NCBI GenBank assembly: GCA_013368315.1
Contig: JAACJM010000031.1
Location: 496,001 to 560,000 of the forward strand
Source of the DNA: Tetrapyrgos nigripes
Taxonomy: Eukaryota > Basidiomycota > Agaricomycetes > Agaricales > Campanellaceae
DNA length: 64,000 nucleotides
Reading direction: 5' to 3'
Shown: positions 45,721 through 57,242 of the stretch, in pieces
Layout: each line of letters begins with the position of its first letter
Position numbering within the stretch: position 1 is the first letter of the stretch
Position numbers and translations under genes: made by a program
The notes under the pieces: generated by a model
The model's input: the letters and a program-made list of their open reading frames with translations, nothing else
The model's database searches: none
What the model was told of the DNA's origin: nothing

Positions 45721-48558
45721 GAACTTGCCTTTGATTTCGAAACGCATTCTATCTATGCGTGGCTTTTTGGATTGTTGTAGCAATGCCCTGGTCATAATGG
45801 GTTATTAACATTACGCTTTCGTAGAAGACGAAGAAATATTTACCCAGACTTGCGAGATAGTCCTGTCTCTGGTATGAAAGAGTCCTGAAATGTGCGGAAG
45901 CTTCCTACAAGATTCAGGGGAGCAACTAGCGATTGTGATGGAACATGTGTTTCCCAAGCAGGACGAGACCGGTTGCTTTCAAGATTCCCACTTCCTATGC
46001 TAGGGCATCCAGGACGGTCAACTTCGAGACCAGAACTTTGGTCTTCATCGAAGGAGATGAGACCATCGCCGCTGCCAGTGAGAGCACCGTTGCTTGTAGC
46101 TGCAGAAGGTTGAATCTCATCCTGCTACGTAAATTAGCTCACTCTGAGGAACAATCAAAATGGAAGTATAGCTCACGTAATGCGGTGTAAAAGGACCAGA
46201 GAAAGAGGCACGGAGGCCTGAGACTGCGGCATAAGTTGGAGTTGTGTCCGCTGGCGGTTTGGCTGCACGTACAGTTCCATGAGTCGGGGTGTGGTCTACA
46301 TCCTCAGAAATTTCCTGGAACTGCCACGTCAACTTGATCAGAAGGAAAGACGATGAGATAGGCACGTTTATATACCATCTCCGGTGTCTCATTTCCACTC
46401 GCATGATGCCCCTGTCCGTCTTCTTCGTCCTCTTCCAGGTCCTCGGAATCTTCTCCATCGTTATCAAAGCCCAATAGGATGTCATCTTCATTCACTTCAA
46501 GCACGTCATCAGTGCCGGCCTCCCACACCACCCGCAGGGCCTTCTGCAACGAGGTTAGTGAAAACATCCAGCGTTGAAAGAGAAAAAGCGAAACATACAG
46601 CAAGGGAAGTCAGGGTGCTGCTGAGATCCTTTAAGTCTTTGTGTTTTAGGGGACCTTTGAAAGTTCGAGCACGACGACAATTCTGGAGTCATTTACAGTG
46701 GTTGATATGCAACATTTGGGAAATATAGCCAATCGCAACTCACCATCCTGCGTATCAATCTCCTCAGTGCTTTACTGCTTGAAATGCCCGCTGATGCACT
46801 CACGTCTTTCTCAAAGACATCAGAAAGTGCGAGTAGTGCCCTTTTGTTGTGACATACAGAGCATTCAGAATCCCCAGTTCTAATCGTACCATACTCTTGC
46901 AACCCAATGACAGGGACACAGGACGCATTCACCAACATCGAGTAGGCTGACGAATACAAATCTGCCAAAGTGTTCTGCCCACAATGGGTGTCCAACCAGC
47001 ACGTGTGCCCAGTTCTTCTCAGAGCACTTCTGAAGTTTTGGACAGCCGCTGTCTCTGGAACTGGGGGAGCATTCTGAAGATGCTCGCGGAATATAGGCCG
47101 GCGTTGTTGGACAGAAAATTGAAATTTTGATACTGCCCGGGGTCCGAATCCGTCAGATTTGACGATGGCAAACAGAATAACTGCGCATACCCATGAGGCC
47201 GGATCAAATGAGATGTCTGGGCGATATGAAGACGTGATACTAGATATAGCGAACTCAGTCTCCGTCCAGTGCTGGTGAAGTTCATTATCGTTTTGGTCTA
47301 GCCAGATGAGCCAATTGCAACTAGAGGGTATCCATTGCCAATGAGTATCGGAAGGAGCAAGTGCACACACTGAGTGAACAGTGGTCTTCTTTCCAGGATT
47401 TCCTGATGCCTGAGCCAGCTTATGTAACCATTCGTCCAGCTCTCGTAGATTGAACTCGTTGAGAACGTTGTTAGCCAGGTCAACGTCACGATCAAAGCTA
47501 TCATAAGTAGAGCACCCCCAGAAGCCTGGTGTACAGGGTCCATCTTGATCGTTCAATGTAAATTCCCCAGCGATACACCATAAGGCGGCGACATGGGGTC
47601 TGATGCACTCGGAGCTCTCAGAGAACAGTTCACTACATAGGGAAAGCAATCAGTGCCAGGACAAGCACAGTCGATATAGCGTACAACGCACGTACCCGCG
47701 TCGGAGGCATTCTCTACAGCCCCCGGGGTAGTCAGGTAGATAATATGGGACTGGACGATGAAGAATATCCTGGATCATCATCCAAACTTTCCACATAGAC
47801 TCCTGAGGATGGCCTTGGTAGCATGTGTGTCCTTGTTGCCCCGAAATAGAACAAAACCTCCTCCACGATTGCTTGGACTCCGCAGTGCTAACAAGGTCGC
47901 CTTTCATGTGATGTGGAACCATCAGCCACCACTTGTCCACAAGGGCTAGAACTTCGCGGTCCAAAAGGGAAGTGCGAGAGGGGTACTTTTGAAGTCTGCA
48001 GGCTACTAACGATTTCCAGAGAATTATTGCAAGCCGTAGTTGCAACTCCAGATGACGGTCGGCTGCCTGCACGGTGTGGAGATGTAGCGAGACGCTGGAT
48101 CTGCAACGAGCTGCGAAGTGATGATTTACTCGCCGTGCGATAGTGCCAGTGACAGACGAATAGGAGTCGAATGATGGAACGCTAGGCGCTGCTGGTAACT
48201 GACTCTCGTCGCCATTCTCCCACATCAGCCAAATGTCGTCCATCTCAATAAGAGATTTCCACATACTACGCTGCAGCCACTCGTCTCCCTCCATGGGAGC
48301 TGCAGCATCCACACAGGACCAAAGCCAATGAAGACGAGGACCATTATGTTCGAGACACCGTTTGTCATCGTCCATGCAACGATATGAGTAACAGAATTGG
48401 CAACCTGTGGGAGAAGCTGGACTTTGATGGGGTTCCGAACGTAGATGGGAGATCTGCGACTGGACTGAGGGAATTTCCTCAGTAGAGGGTGGCAGGGAAC
48501 AGCTCGAGGCGAGCCAGGTGGCCTGCGATGTGGAACCGTAGAAGATGTAGTCATCCAT
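45291..48558 (-). CDS. Large uncharacterised protein, segmental-duplication copy B (premature stop near the end)
   Basis: Paralogue of copy A with the same exon plan. Exon 1 starts MDDYIFYGSTSQ (ATG 48558) and ends at GTACGT near 47693. Exon 2 joins in frame as RGELFSESSECIRPHVAALW and ends at a GTGAGT donor near 46740. Later exons carry an acidic stretch (DILLGFDNDGEDSEDLEEDE). Conserved with copy A: GCQFCYSYRCMDDDKRC, CYQGHPQESMWKVWMMIQ, DPASWVCAVILFAIVKSDGF, TGHTCWLDTHCG and SDLYSSAYSMLVN-like ADLYSSAYSMLVN. In the last exon, GIEKAPAS is followed by TAA at 45504-45506 where the other two copies have CAA, so the protein should lose about 70 C-terminal residues. The frame is otherwise open to a TAA at 45291. 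No membrane or signal segment is obvious. Confidence 0.55.
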
Positions 48559-49480
48559 GGGCGAAGACCAGGAAGTGAAGGAGGACCACAGAAATGGAAG
48601 CCGTTCGGAGAGGATGAATGAAGATGAGGGTATAATGCCATTGTTTTGCGAGGCGGTACTTTATATATATCAAACTTCTCTGATGAACACCCTCGTCTCC
48701 CGATTCGGAATCCTCCTCCAGCCCCATCCAAATCAAGAATCCTCCTCCGCCATTGCCCCAATTGTCGGATGCTGTATAGAGTTCCATTCAGATTCCAAGC
48801 ATAATATTTAGCAATGCTTTGGCGCCGAATCAGACATTTGGCAACGGTGTACGGAAGATATCAAATGTGGCTAGCATGAGAATGACCAGCACAAACTTGG
48901 TCCAAAGCAAGTAGCAAGTCCAAAGACAGATATGCGGGAGGAGGATCCCAAAAGCAGTAGACAGCATACAGCCATCTCGTAAAGTGAAGTTCATGGGGAA
49001 ACGCATTCTTGGGATGCATGATGGAGACATGTGCTAGCAGTGTCTATTTTGGTGCCCATTAGCTTCTGAGATAACGTCAACCTGCTGAGAACACGGGCAG
49101 AGTGCATTGTATCGTCCATCCTGGCAATCCATAATGCAAATCCAAGGTCCTGCACTGGAAGGCTGGTCAAGACCAGCGCCCGTTCCAAAAACGCGACAAA
49201 ATAACATCTATGCGCTCGACGACCTCAACGTCTCGCACCCGCCTTGACCGTATCTCAGCCCAGCATCCACAAAGCACCCATAAGTACACCATGTCCTGCC
49301 GGTCAATCTTGAGGCGAGACTTGGACCCAACACGAATATGGAGACCTGGTAAGTTGATAGGAGGTATTCGCCATGCCTCATCCATGCAAGAAAACTGAGG
49401 ATGGATGCTGCTTCTAGGTACGACGATAATTGCGTCAAGATTTTCCCTCTAATTATAAAGACAGCCCGATGGTAATGATC
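48559..49480. other. Upstream flank of copy B
   Basis: No gene recognised. The stretch 48690-49040 has a diverged second copy at 51230-51430 (shared ATCCTCCTCCGCCATTGCCC). Confidence 0.5.
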
Positions 49481-50079
49481 TCAACGGCAGACCAAAATAG
49501 ATAGGAAACATACGGATGCGCTCCGATCCAGATGAGGTCTAGAATTTACTCTCTTTGGGCCAAACTTTCCGCTATACCTAAGTATACTCACCTGGTAGAA
49601 ATTCCTCGAACTTCTCACTTCATACTTGGCACATATCCTCCCAATCTCCTCACTTGCTCTGTGGAGCGCATCGTAATCCCATCACACACGGCACCTGTTG
49701 TACATCTTGTTCTGGTCCAACTAGAGCTGTAGTGACCATGTTGAGGTTGAAGAGTGAATGGGAGTCTAGCATATGAAGTCTCCAGACTTCATTCGAGCCT
49801 GCATGTAATAGTATAGGTGACTAGGTGAACAATCGGAGTCCGGATGAGTTGTGAAAAGGTTGTGAAGTTTTGAAGGATGTTGGTATAGGTCAAAGCCTAT
49901 TTAGACTCCGCTTAGTAGTCGCGGCGAGCTGGCCTTGGTCTAACGCTAACCCAAAGAAAAAGAAAGCACTGCTACAAACTGAAGCTCATATTGCTGTCAG
50001 TGAACACTGTATATAACTGCTGGACGACGCTATCTAGGTACTGAGTAAAGCTGAGTTTAGAGACTGTACTCCAGAGCCT

Positions 50080-51025
50080 TTTACTCCGAAGTCATCCTCC
50101 TTCTCCTAGCATTTGGAGCGCCTGCATCCTCTTCAGTGTCACCCTCATCTCGCTCGCCTCTGCTCCTTTTAGCCCCACAGGCAGAAGAAGGGTCCTCCAT
50201 AACGAAGCTCGTCTCTCCAAGTGTTCCTACAAATCCCAAGAGGATGGTCCCTGTTATTCAGCACCTCGTATATTGCAATAATTTGGCTTGCTGGAGCTTT
50301 TTCTATCCCATTCTGCGTATCGGGCCTTGGGATTCCATCTGGCCAGTATTGCAACTTGTACCCTCGCTCTCTGGGAACGTTGGGCAAGGACCTCCAAGGA
50401 AGCTTATTTCCAGTGTCGATGTTGTGAGATTCTGTCCGATAAAATGAGTTGGGTGATGGGCACATCTTTTCAACAAATTACTCACTCAGTATTGAAAGAA
50501 GGTTGTCTTTGATTTCAAAGCGCATTCGGTCTACGCGTGGCTTTTTGAATTGTTGGGATGTCCTGGTTGTAACGCGTTAATGTCGTTATAACTTTCGTAG
50601 GCAACGAAGAGAAACACACATGGACTTGTGAAACATTCCTGTTTCCCGTATAAAGAGGTCTTGGGCTGTATCGGGATTGTCTACGGAATGGGGTCGAGCA
50701 GGTACCGGTTGAGATGTAACGAACCTGGAATAACTTCAGTAATGTGCAGTAGGCATCCAAGAAAGCCAACGTCTACCTGTTTCGACATGCCAATCCACTA
50801 CGTTGCCAATGTCGACCCACTTCTCCCCCATTTCTGCATACAGCAAGAGGAGCTGATTATCTTCCTCTGGAGTTCAACTATGTCACTTGAGATTAGGATC
50901 CAAGGCTTGGTAGTAGCGTTTCGAACATGTGTCATCGGTTCGTCCAGGAATCTGACGAGCGATATAAGACCACTTCGGGCCATGGAGATTGTACAAGCCG
51001 ATCAAGGAACGGTTTTCTTGACACT

Positions 51026-51073
<48 letters not shown>

Positions 51074-51140
51074 CCATCGCTGTAGAATCAAAGCATGAAG
51101 CTGCATATACTAGACAGAGATGGGAAAGGGACCCACCTTG
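50080..51140 (-). pseudogene. Chimeric Myb-domain pseudogene (copy C of the array)
   Basis: The 3' part (50130-50465) matches the last exon of copies A and B (LPWRSLPNVPRERGYKLQYW then PDGIPRPDTQNGIEK, here with the CAA codon intact). The 5' part (50810-51010) is unlike them and reads as two Myb/SANT repeats: LIGLYNLHGPKWSYIARQIP then GRTDDTCSKRYYQALDPNLK, and then TPEEDNQLLLLYAEMGEKWV DIG. Between the repeats the frame has two TGA codons, where a CGA (Arg) and the TGG (Trp) that usually begins WTPEED would be expected. A (GA)22 tract lies just upstream. I therefore call a broken DNA-binding protein gene. Whether A and B once had Myb repeats, or C is a fusion, is open. Confidence 0.6.
51028..51071 (+). 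repeat. (GA)22 microsatellite
   Basis: 44 bp of uninterrupted GA dinucleotide lies immediately upstream (gene orientation) of the Myb-like exon of copy C. Confidence 0.95.
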
Positions 51141-51229
51141 CGGCAAGCTTTGTTCGTCCTTCCTGGGACTGCGGGTGCGACAGCCTTCCAGTCACCGAGG
51201 TATCCGTGAGTTTTAATTGCAGACTTTTC

Positions 51230-52071
51230 AAAATCATGCACATGTTATCCTCTTTATACTGCACATCCAAATCGAGTATCCTCCTCCGCCATTGCCCCAA
51301 TCGTGTGATGGTGCATTGAGTTCCCATTCAAATACTTGACAGGGCGAAAGGCACTGGGTGAAAGCGTTCAACCATCTCGTAAAAACTAAGTTGAGAAGGC
51401 GTTCCTGGGATGTGTAGGCCGATGATTGAGACATTTGCTAGCGACACCTATTTCGATGTAGCTTCTGAGAAGATGTCGACGTCTTCAAAATCGATAAGCA
51501 AACGAATAGACCTTGTACAACTGCAAGGAGACATCTGAGGACAGGGAGTCTACAGACAAAAAAGATTAACGATAGAGGTTTTCACGTCGAAGTGTGGAAG
51601 TACCTTCGCCTAAAACACATCTTGGCTTGGCTTAATTTCCGATCTAGAAAGAGGTCTGCTAGTGGAAGAAAGATTCTTCGGTACCGGTACGGAATCTGAG
51701 AGCAAGTTGATGAACATCCCCAGCCGCCATTTCTCCAACCAGAACGAACCGAAAACTCGTCAAGCGACTGGAACTGCTCATTGCTGAGCTGGATCTTCTG
51801 TCGAGAGTTCTGCCTTGATAATTGTTAAGGATTGACCGTGGGCGTAACAACTTTTACTGCTCATAGACTTGACCGACGGAAAGGCTTTCATTTGAGCGAA
51901 ACATCGTGAACTTCAGCATACTCAAGTCGTTGTGGTCGTTGTTGCTAGCAATGCCAAGGAGATGAGTGCGGTTGATTTACGGCCGGTTATTGCAGTGCGG
52001 TAGCCAATCGGACAACGCGGACCCGTCCACACCGGTCTTCAGTCATCCTTGGACCTGTTCCACCACCCACA
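51230..52071. other. Flank duplicate and intergenic stretch before PEX13
   Basis: 51230-51430 repeats the flank at 48690-49040. From 51431 to 52071 there are only short frames. No clear TATA box found for PEX13. Confidence 0.5.
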
Positions 52072-53400
52072 ATGGGTTCTCCACCAAAACCTTGGGAACG
52101 AAATGGTGCTGTAGTAGCAGCAGCAGCAGCATCTACTCCTTCATTATCATCAACGACAGCGGCCCCAGCGGTCTCGTCATCTACAATCGCACCAACCGTC
52201 CCCGAACGTCCAATGTCTTTTCCTGGAGCGGGCGTAGACGCTAGCACAAGCTCGATACCTACCTCGACAGCTCTGAACTCGACTACACCCTATTCCTACG
52301 GTACATCACCGTATAACCGTCTTGGGGCAGGTTCCGGCTCCTATGGTGCTCTAGGTGGATATGGGTCGTCTTATGGCGCATATGGTAGCTCTTATGGTGG
52401 GATGGGTTATGGCGGCGGGCTAGGCTATGGAAGTTATGGTGGTGGATATGGTGGATATGGCATGAATGGTATGGGTATGGGCATGGGATACGGCGGGATG
52501 GGTATGGGAGGAATGGGTATGGGCGGAATGGGCATGGGCGGAATGTACGGCCCACCTCAGCTCGATGCCAATGGAAACCCCATTCCGACCCTCACTCAGA
52601 CATTCGAAGCAACAACCCATCACACTTTCGCTCTTTTACATTCTATCGTCCAAACCTTTGGCGGTCTAGCCCAAATGCTCGAATCGACCTTTATGGCGAC
52701 CCACTCGTCCTTTTTCGCTATGGTCGGTGTCGTGGATCAATTTGCTCAATTGCGAAATGCTCTAGGGAGCGTTTTGGGTCTGTTTGGGCTGGTGAGGTGG
52801 ATGAGGGAGGCTTTGACTGGGACCCGAACTGGACCGGATGGAGCGATGCAGGACGAATTTAGACGATTCATGTCTGGAGGTAGACCCGCTCAGGGTGGTC
52901 CTCCAGGTGCCGCTCGTGCACCCAATGCTCCCCGTGGAAGCAAAAAGCCACTCATCTTCTTCCTCATCGCGATGTTTGGTATTCCTTATGCCATGACTAA
53001 ACTCATCAAAATCCTTGCTGCTCGGGCACAAGCTCAGGGTGTCCTACCTAATGGTCAGCCTCTGCTTAATGCAAATGGCCAGCCCCTCCCTCCCGGCCTT
53101 GACCTCAACGGCCAACACCAATTGCCCCCTCTAGATCCATCCCAACTCACTTTCGCACGTGCACTTTACCCATTCTCGGCATCTAATTCCTCGGAGCTGT
53201 CGTTGAAGGAGAACGAGATTGTGGCTATCATGGGCAAGTGGGATAACAGAAGAGGCGCAGAGGTTGACCCGAGGATTGAGTTGGAGGCTGGGGCAGCGGG
53301 TGAAGCGGAGTGGTGGAAGGGAAGGACGAGAGATGGGAAAGAGGGTTGGTTCCCGAAAAAGTGGGTTGAGGTGTTGAAGAAGAAGGAGGCGATTGCGTGA
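52072..53400 (+). CDS. PEX13: Peroxisomal membrane protein PEX13
   Basis: PEX13 is part of the docking complex that receives PEX5 and PEX7 with cargo at the peroxisome membrane. This single-exon gene encodes 442 residues. The N-terminus has the typical MGSPPKPWER motif, followed by an Ala/Ser-rich stretch and then a Gly/Tyr/Met-rich tract at about residues 85-160 (repeats such as GYGGYGMNGMGMG). That YG-rich region is the part of PEX13 reported to form the permeable phase of the import pore. A conserved core follows (TLTQTFEATTHHTFALLHSI, FGGLAQMLESTFMATHSSFF), with membrane segments around LRNALGSVLGLFGLVRWM and PLIFFLIAMFGIPYAM. An SH3 domain ends the protein (ARALYPFSASNSSELSLKEN, then WWKGRTRDGKEGWFPKKWVE). 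It looks complete. Confidence 0.92.
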   Translation: MGSPPKPWERNGAVVAAAAASTPSLSSTTAAPAVSSSTIAPTVPERPMSFPGAGVDASTSSIPTSTALNSTTPYSYGTSPYNRLGAGSGSYGALGGYGSSYGAYGSSYGGMGYGGGLGYGSYGGGYGGYGMNGMGMGMGYGGMGMGGMGMGGMGMGGMYGPPQLDANGNPIPTLTQTFEATTHHTFALLHSIVQTFGGLAQMLESTFMATHSSFFAMVGVVDQFAQLRNALGSVLGLFGLVRWMREALTGTRTGPDGAMQDEFRRFMSGGRPAQGGPPGAARAPNAPRGSKKPLIFFLIAMFGIPYAMTKLIKILAARAQAQGVLPNGQPLLNANGQPLPPGLDLNGQHQLPPLDPSQLTFARALYPFSASNSSELSLKENEIVAIMGKWDNRRGAEVDPRIELEAGAAGEAEWWKGRTRDGKEGWFPKKWVEVLKKKEAIA

Positions 53401-54086
53401 GCTGGTTTGTAGTGTTGCTAGCAGGCAGGCCTGGGTATGGACTGAGTTCAGGTCGGGTTTCGTCGGTCCTTCAAACCTTTTCTCGCTTCTCCCTCTCCTC
53501 TTTTCCCCGCTCTTTATCCCTTCTTTCGTCACCTGTACATGTTTCACTTGTACACACGTCGTATTAACTATTGCCTACGTTTTCCTTTTAATATTTACTT
53601 ATTATTTCTGCCATATGTGGTACCTTCACGCATTCATGCAAAGGAACACTCTTTCAAAACTCTTTCCTCTGGCGTTATTTTTTCTTTTCCTTCGCGACTT
53701 GACTATCACCCAGCTTGTATCCCTTACATCCCCTATCTGAATGCTACCTGTTTCATTATGCTTCTGGATAGCTTGAGAACTAGGAGTGTCGTGCTTTGGT
53801 CGAGCTGGCTGATGTGGAGAACTCGGTATTCCAGTTTCTTTTCGCAAAAGTTTGAAACATACTCCGATATCGTAATCTTGGAAATTTACTGGCTTCACTC
53901 TGTACAGACACTCCGTGTAATTAAGCAGACGTTACATCTTTGCAACAAATTATATAAACTTAAAGCCCAGAGAGCTTGATTGAGTCACAGCCACCGGAAT
54001 TCTTCGCGTATCACGTGTACACCTGCCAACATTTTCGTCGCCGTCACTGTCGTACACGTCGAGCTCGACAGGCGAAAGCTTTCGCC

Positions 54087-54931
54087 ATGTCCGTCTCTCT
54101 CTGGTCTCGAGTAGGCCCTCAAAACACCACCGCAATCCGTGAAGGTCTGCGTATGGCTCGCAAAGTTTTCGCCAATGAACACCTCTCTGCTACAGGATTA
54201 ACCACTTCAGAACTTTACCAGTTGATGTTGAAGGAGAAACCGGTTGAGGAATTTCGACCCTATGATGTGAAGAAAAATGTCTTGGGTGCTCACTGGAAGC
54301 TTAGTGCACCTGGTAGCAAGAAGACGGTCCCACCGCTTCCTCCGCATCCGGAACATCCCATTCGGTCGATGAGGTATGCGTACTTTATATTTCAGTGACA
54401 CATAATATTCCTCATCATCGTATCTTTTCTAGTTTTCTGAAGCAACAAGTCCTGCCTATAATGGAAGGCAACAAAGAAATCCGCCTCGCGACGGCTACGC
54501 GTATTCCTACTATTGTGGTCGAGGACGTTCGAGAGGGACAGTCCAAAAACAAGGGGAAAAGCAAACCCGCTGCCAGTGTTGCTGCCGCAGAAGCTCCTTC
54601 TCCGGTCCTTGTACGTCTCTGGAAACCCATCACGCAGCCCATTCCCAAAATGCAAGACCCCAACTTTGGGAAGGACTTGAAACCCGAAGGACATGAAGTC
54701 GGTGTTGGAGAGGACTGGGGACACCTGAATAAACGACGAAAACGCAAGAGATTGGTAATGGTGAAGAAGGAGTACAGGTTTTTGGCTACAACTAGGAAGC
54801 AACAGGCGATGGAAGCGTTCCGCAAGGAAAGGGAGGAGTATGACGCGCTGAAAGATAGGCAGTGGCAGAAGAGGATGGAAAAAGATAAACTCAGATGGCA
54901 GAGGAGACAGAGTCGTCTGGGTCTACTATAG
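54087..54931 (+). CDS. Uncharacterised basic protein, possibly mitochondrial
   Basis: Two exons (54087-54373 and 54433-54931; donor GTATGC, acceptor CTAG) give 261 residues. The N-terminus MSVSLWSRVGPQNTTAIREG then LRMARKVF has no acidic residues before position 19 and could be a mitochondrial presequence. The body contains GLTTSELYQLMLKEKPVEEF, HPIRSMSFLKQQVLPIMEGN across the splice junction, and a Lys/Arg/Glu-rich C-terminal helix (KQQAMEAFRKEREEYDALKD). This resembles small mitochondrial ribosomal or assembly proteins in composition, but I do not recognise a specific family. Start chosen as the first ATG. Confidence 0.6.
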
Positions 54932-55684
54932 TGAGTGTCTTCGTCGGTCTTCAGATTTAATAGTTGACCAATGGTTTGCACAGGTATACATACATCTCGT
55001 TAATGTTTATTCTTCCATCGTTCTAACATGTCCTAGACCCTCATAATTAGAGGAACTTTCTTGCTCGACAGTTCATGACTTGTGGGACTTCCACCTTAAG
55101 GGACGGATTTCTCTCGTTTCCGAAGCTATGAAGCTATACACAGGCACATTTTCTGTTGCCTCTTTGGGCCTAAGGAGTTTTTGGTGAGTCTTGAAGCCGT
55201 GTTAGCCTCTGTCATCATCATTGTCTGACTGCTCCCTTTTTCTCTGCAGGAGTTGAAAGTGCTGAATCGTCATCATCGTTCTGCTCGTCAATTACCCGGT
55301 GATGTGAGCGTCCTGTGAGCCTTATAGGACGGACCACGCATTCTGAGCCATCTCCAAAAACAACCGAGCAGGATGTACACCTGTTATGCTTAGCCAATAA
55401 TAGGATAGGATAGGATAAGCCGGCACTACGGACCCATGAAGAGGAGGCCGGGGTTCATGCTACGTGCATCTACTTCGGTTGCACGCCCGGCTTCACTTGA
55501 CATAGTAGAATATTGCCGCTGTAGCATTGTTCTCTCACTGTATAAGGCCTATTTTTCCACAGCCGTTGTACTTTGAGTCTCAATGTATTGTAGGAGAGTA
55601 GGAGGTCGCGTTATCGACGCGTTGGAAATTCTTAAAAATTATCCGGTATGACGGGCCAAGGCAAATCTCTCCACCACCACCATC
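54932..55684. other. Intergenic with a short GGATA repeat
   Basis: No gene seen. Three to four tandem GGATA units lie at about 55403-55418. Confidence 0.5.
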
Positions 55685-57242
55685 ATGCAACTTCCTCGCC
55701 CACAATCCCAACTTCCAGCAGAAGACGTTTTTCCCAACGAGATTCTCGACTTAATTATCGATGAACTAGCCTACGATCGCAGTGCTCTCAAAGTCCGCTC
55801 GACAGCCAGTCGTCAACTCACACATGCGTCTCAAAAACATCTTTTTCGTCGGGTTACTCTACATGTAGACGCCTACTTGGAATCCCTACCATACCAACAG
55901 GTCAGGAGGTATATAGGCTGCAAAGGCTTTCTATCCTTCCTGGAAATCCCAGTCAATCGTCACTTGGCTTGTTTTATCAAACATATCCGTGTTGGGCACG
56001 ATTACGATGATGGCTGGGACGCGCTTCCTATGTCGGGGCTGCCTATTGTATTTCGACATCTACCACGCCTTCTCGAGGGTCTTCCCAACTTGGACGCCTT
56101 GACTATTCCCTTCGTGTTCATCAGATTTCTGCAGTTATCAGACCACTGGTTACCATCCTGGAAATCTCACTTGTCATCTGTCCTTCGGAGATCAAACCTA
56201 CATGAAATCCGAGTATGGAACGACAAGCGCTGGTCGGATTCTCGTCTTTACCTCAAAATGTCTCAAGTACTTCTGGGGTTATTCCAGGATGACCAGTGTT
56301 TGCATCTCACGTCTCAGCATTGGACGTGACGTTTAGTTAGGTTTTCGAGAGGCTCCAGGACGTTTGGATCTCATTGGTGTTGAAATAGAGATGGGTTCTC
56401 CACGGGATGATATCCTGGAGGACATGTCGCGAATTCCCTATTATGCTCCTATCAACGCCACTAGAACAACAGAGACACTGCAGCTATCTCTGTTTGGAGC
56501 ACTCATCTGAAGCGACGCACCGGGAGCCGCGTCGTTTCGGGAGGTCAATCCCATAGCACAAAAATTTATCATGCCATTCACGGACTCACTAAAACATTTG
56601 CACCTGCGGTATCTCTCCAACTGTGAGCTTCTTTTTAATCAATTTGGCGTTCTCTTTTACTGACCATCTTTCGTAGCGAATCTTTTCGATACAGATAAAG
56701 CCCTCAACCTTGCAGCTTGTACAAAGTTGACCTCTTTAACGTGGAAATACGAAATTCCTCATCATTATCTTCTTGCTCCCGAACCCGAGAAATTCCTGCT
56801 TGGAACTGCAAAGTCCATCGACACCATTTCGCGCTCTAGTCCTTTGGAAAGCGTTTCCCTTGGATCATTGTTATTGTTACGACTATGATGCAACTGGCAT
56901 GCCGTTTAGTACAACCGATGCCTGGAAGGTCCTTGACCAATGTTTCGCGGAATTTTCTTCGTTGCGTGAAGTCAGTGTGGTCCAGAGATTTAGATATGGC
57001 AGCAATCCCCACTATGCTGAGATGAAGGATACCATGAGGCAATTGTTAAAGTTGACGAATGAAAAGGGGTTTTTGAAGACCTGGCTGTCGGTCGTTGTCA
57101 AGAGTTTGACGTTCAGAATTGGTATGTGAGATGTTTGTCTGACAATGCTAACCGATGAACTGATTTTTGTTTTGGGCCACTCGCAGGGAAATGGATACAG
57201 GACCCGTTAGTTGATGTGTTAAGAGAGAAATTGTCGAGCTGA
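55685..57242 (+). pseudogene. F-box protein gene with a nonsense codon and a frameshift
   Basis: Exon 1 (55685-56266) starts MQLPRPQSQLPAEDVFPNEI and continues LDLIIDELAYDRSALKVRST, a clear F-box-like N-terminus, then LRR-like sequence. A 70-bp intron (56267-56336) joins it in frame to LGFREAPGRLDLIGVEIEMG. That frame is stopped by TGA at 56508-56510 (GALI*SDAPGAASFREVN) although good coding sequence continues. After another intron (GTGAGC near 56620 to TAG near 56676), a shift of frame occurs near 56870: SLGSLLLL ends in a stop, while DATGMPFSTTDAWKVLDQCF continues in a different frame. The last exon joins RIG to KWIQDPLVDVLREKLSS (stop 57242). Two lesions in an otherwise readable gene suggest recent loss. 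Confidence 0.6.
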
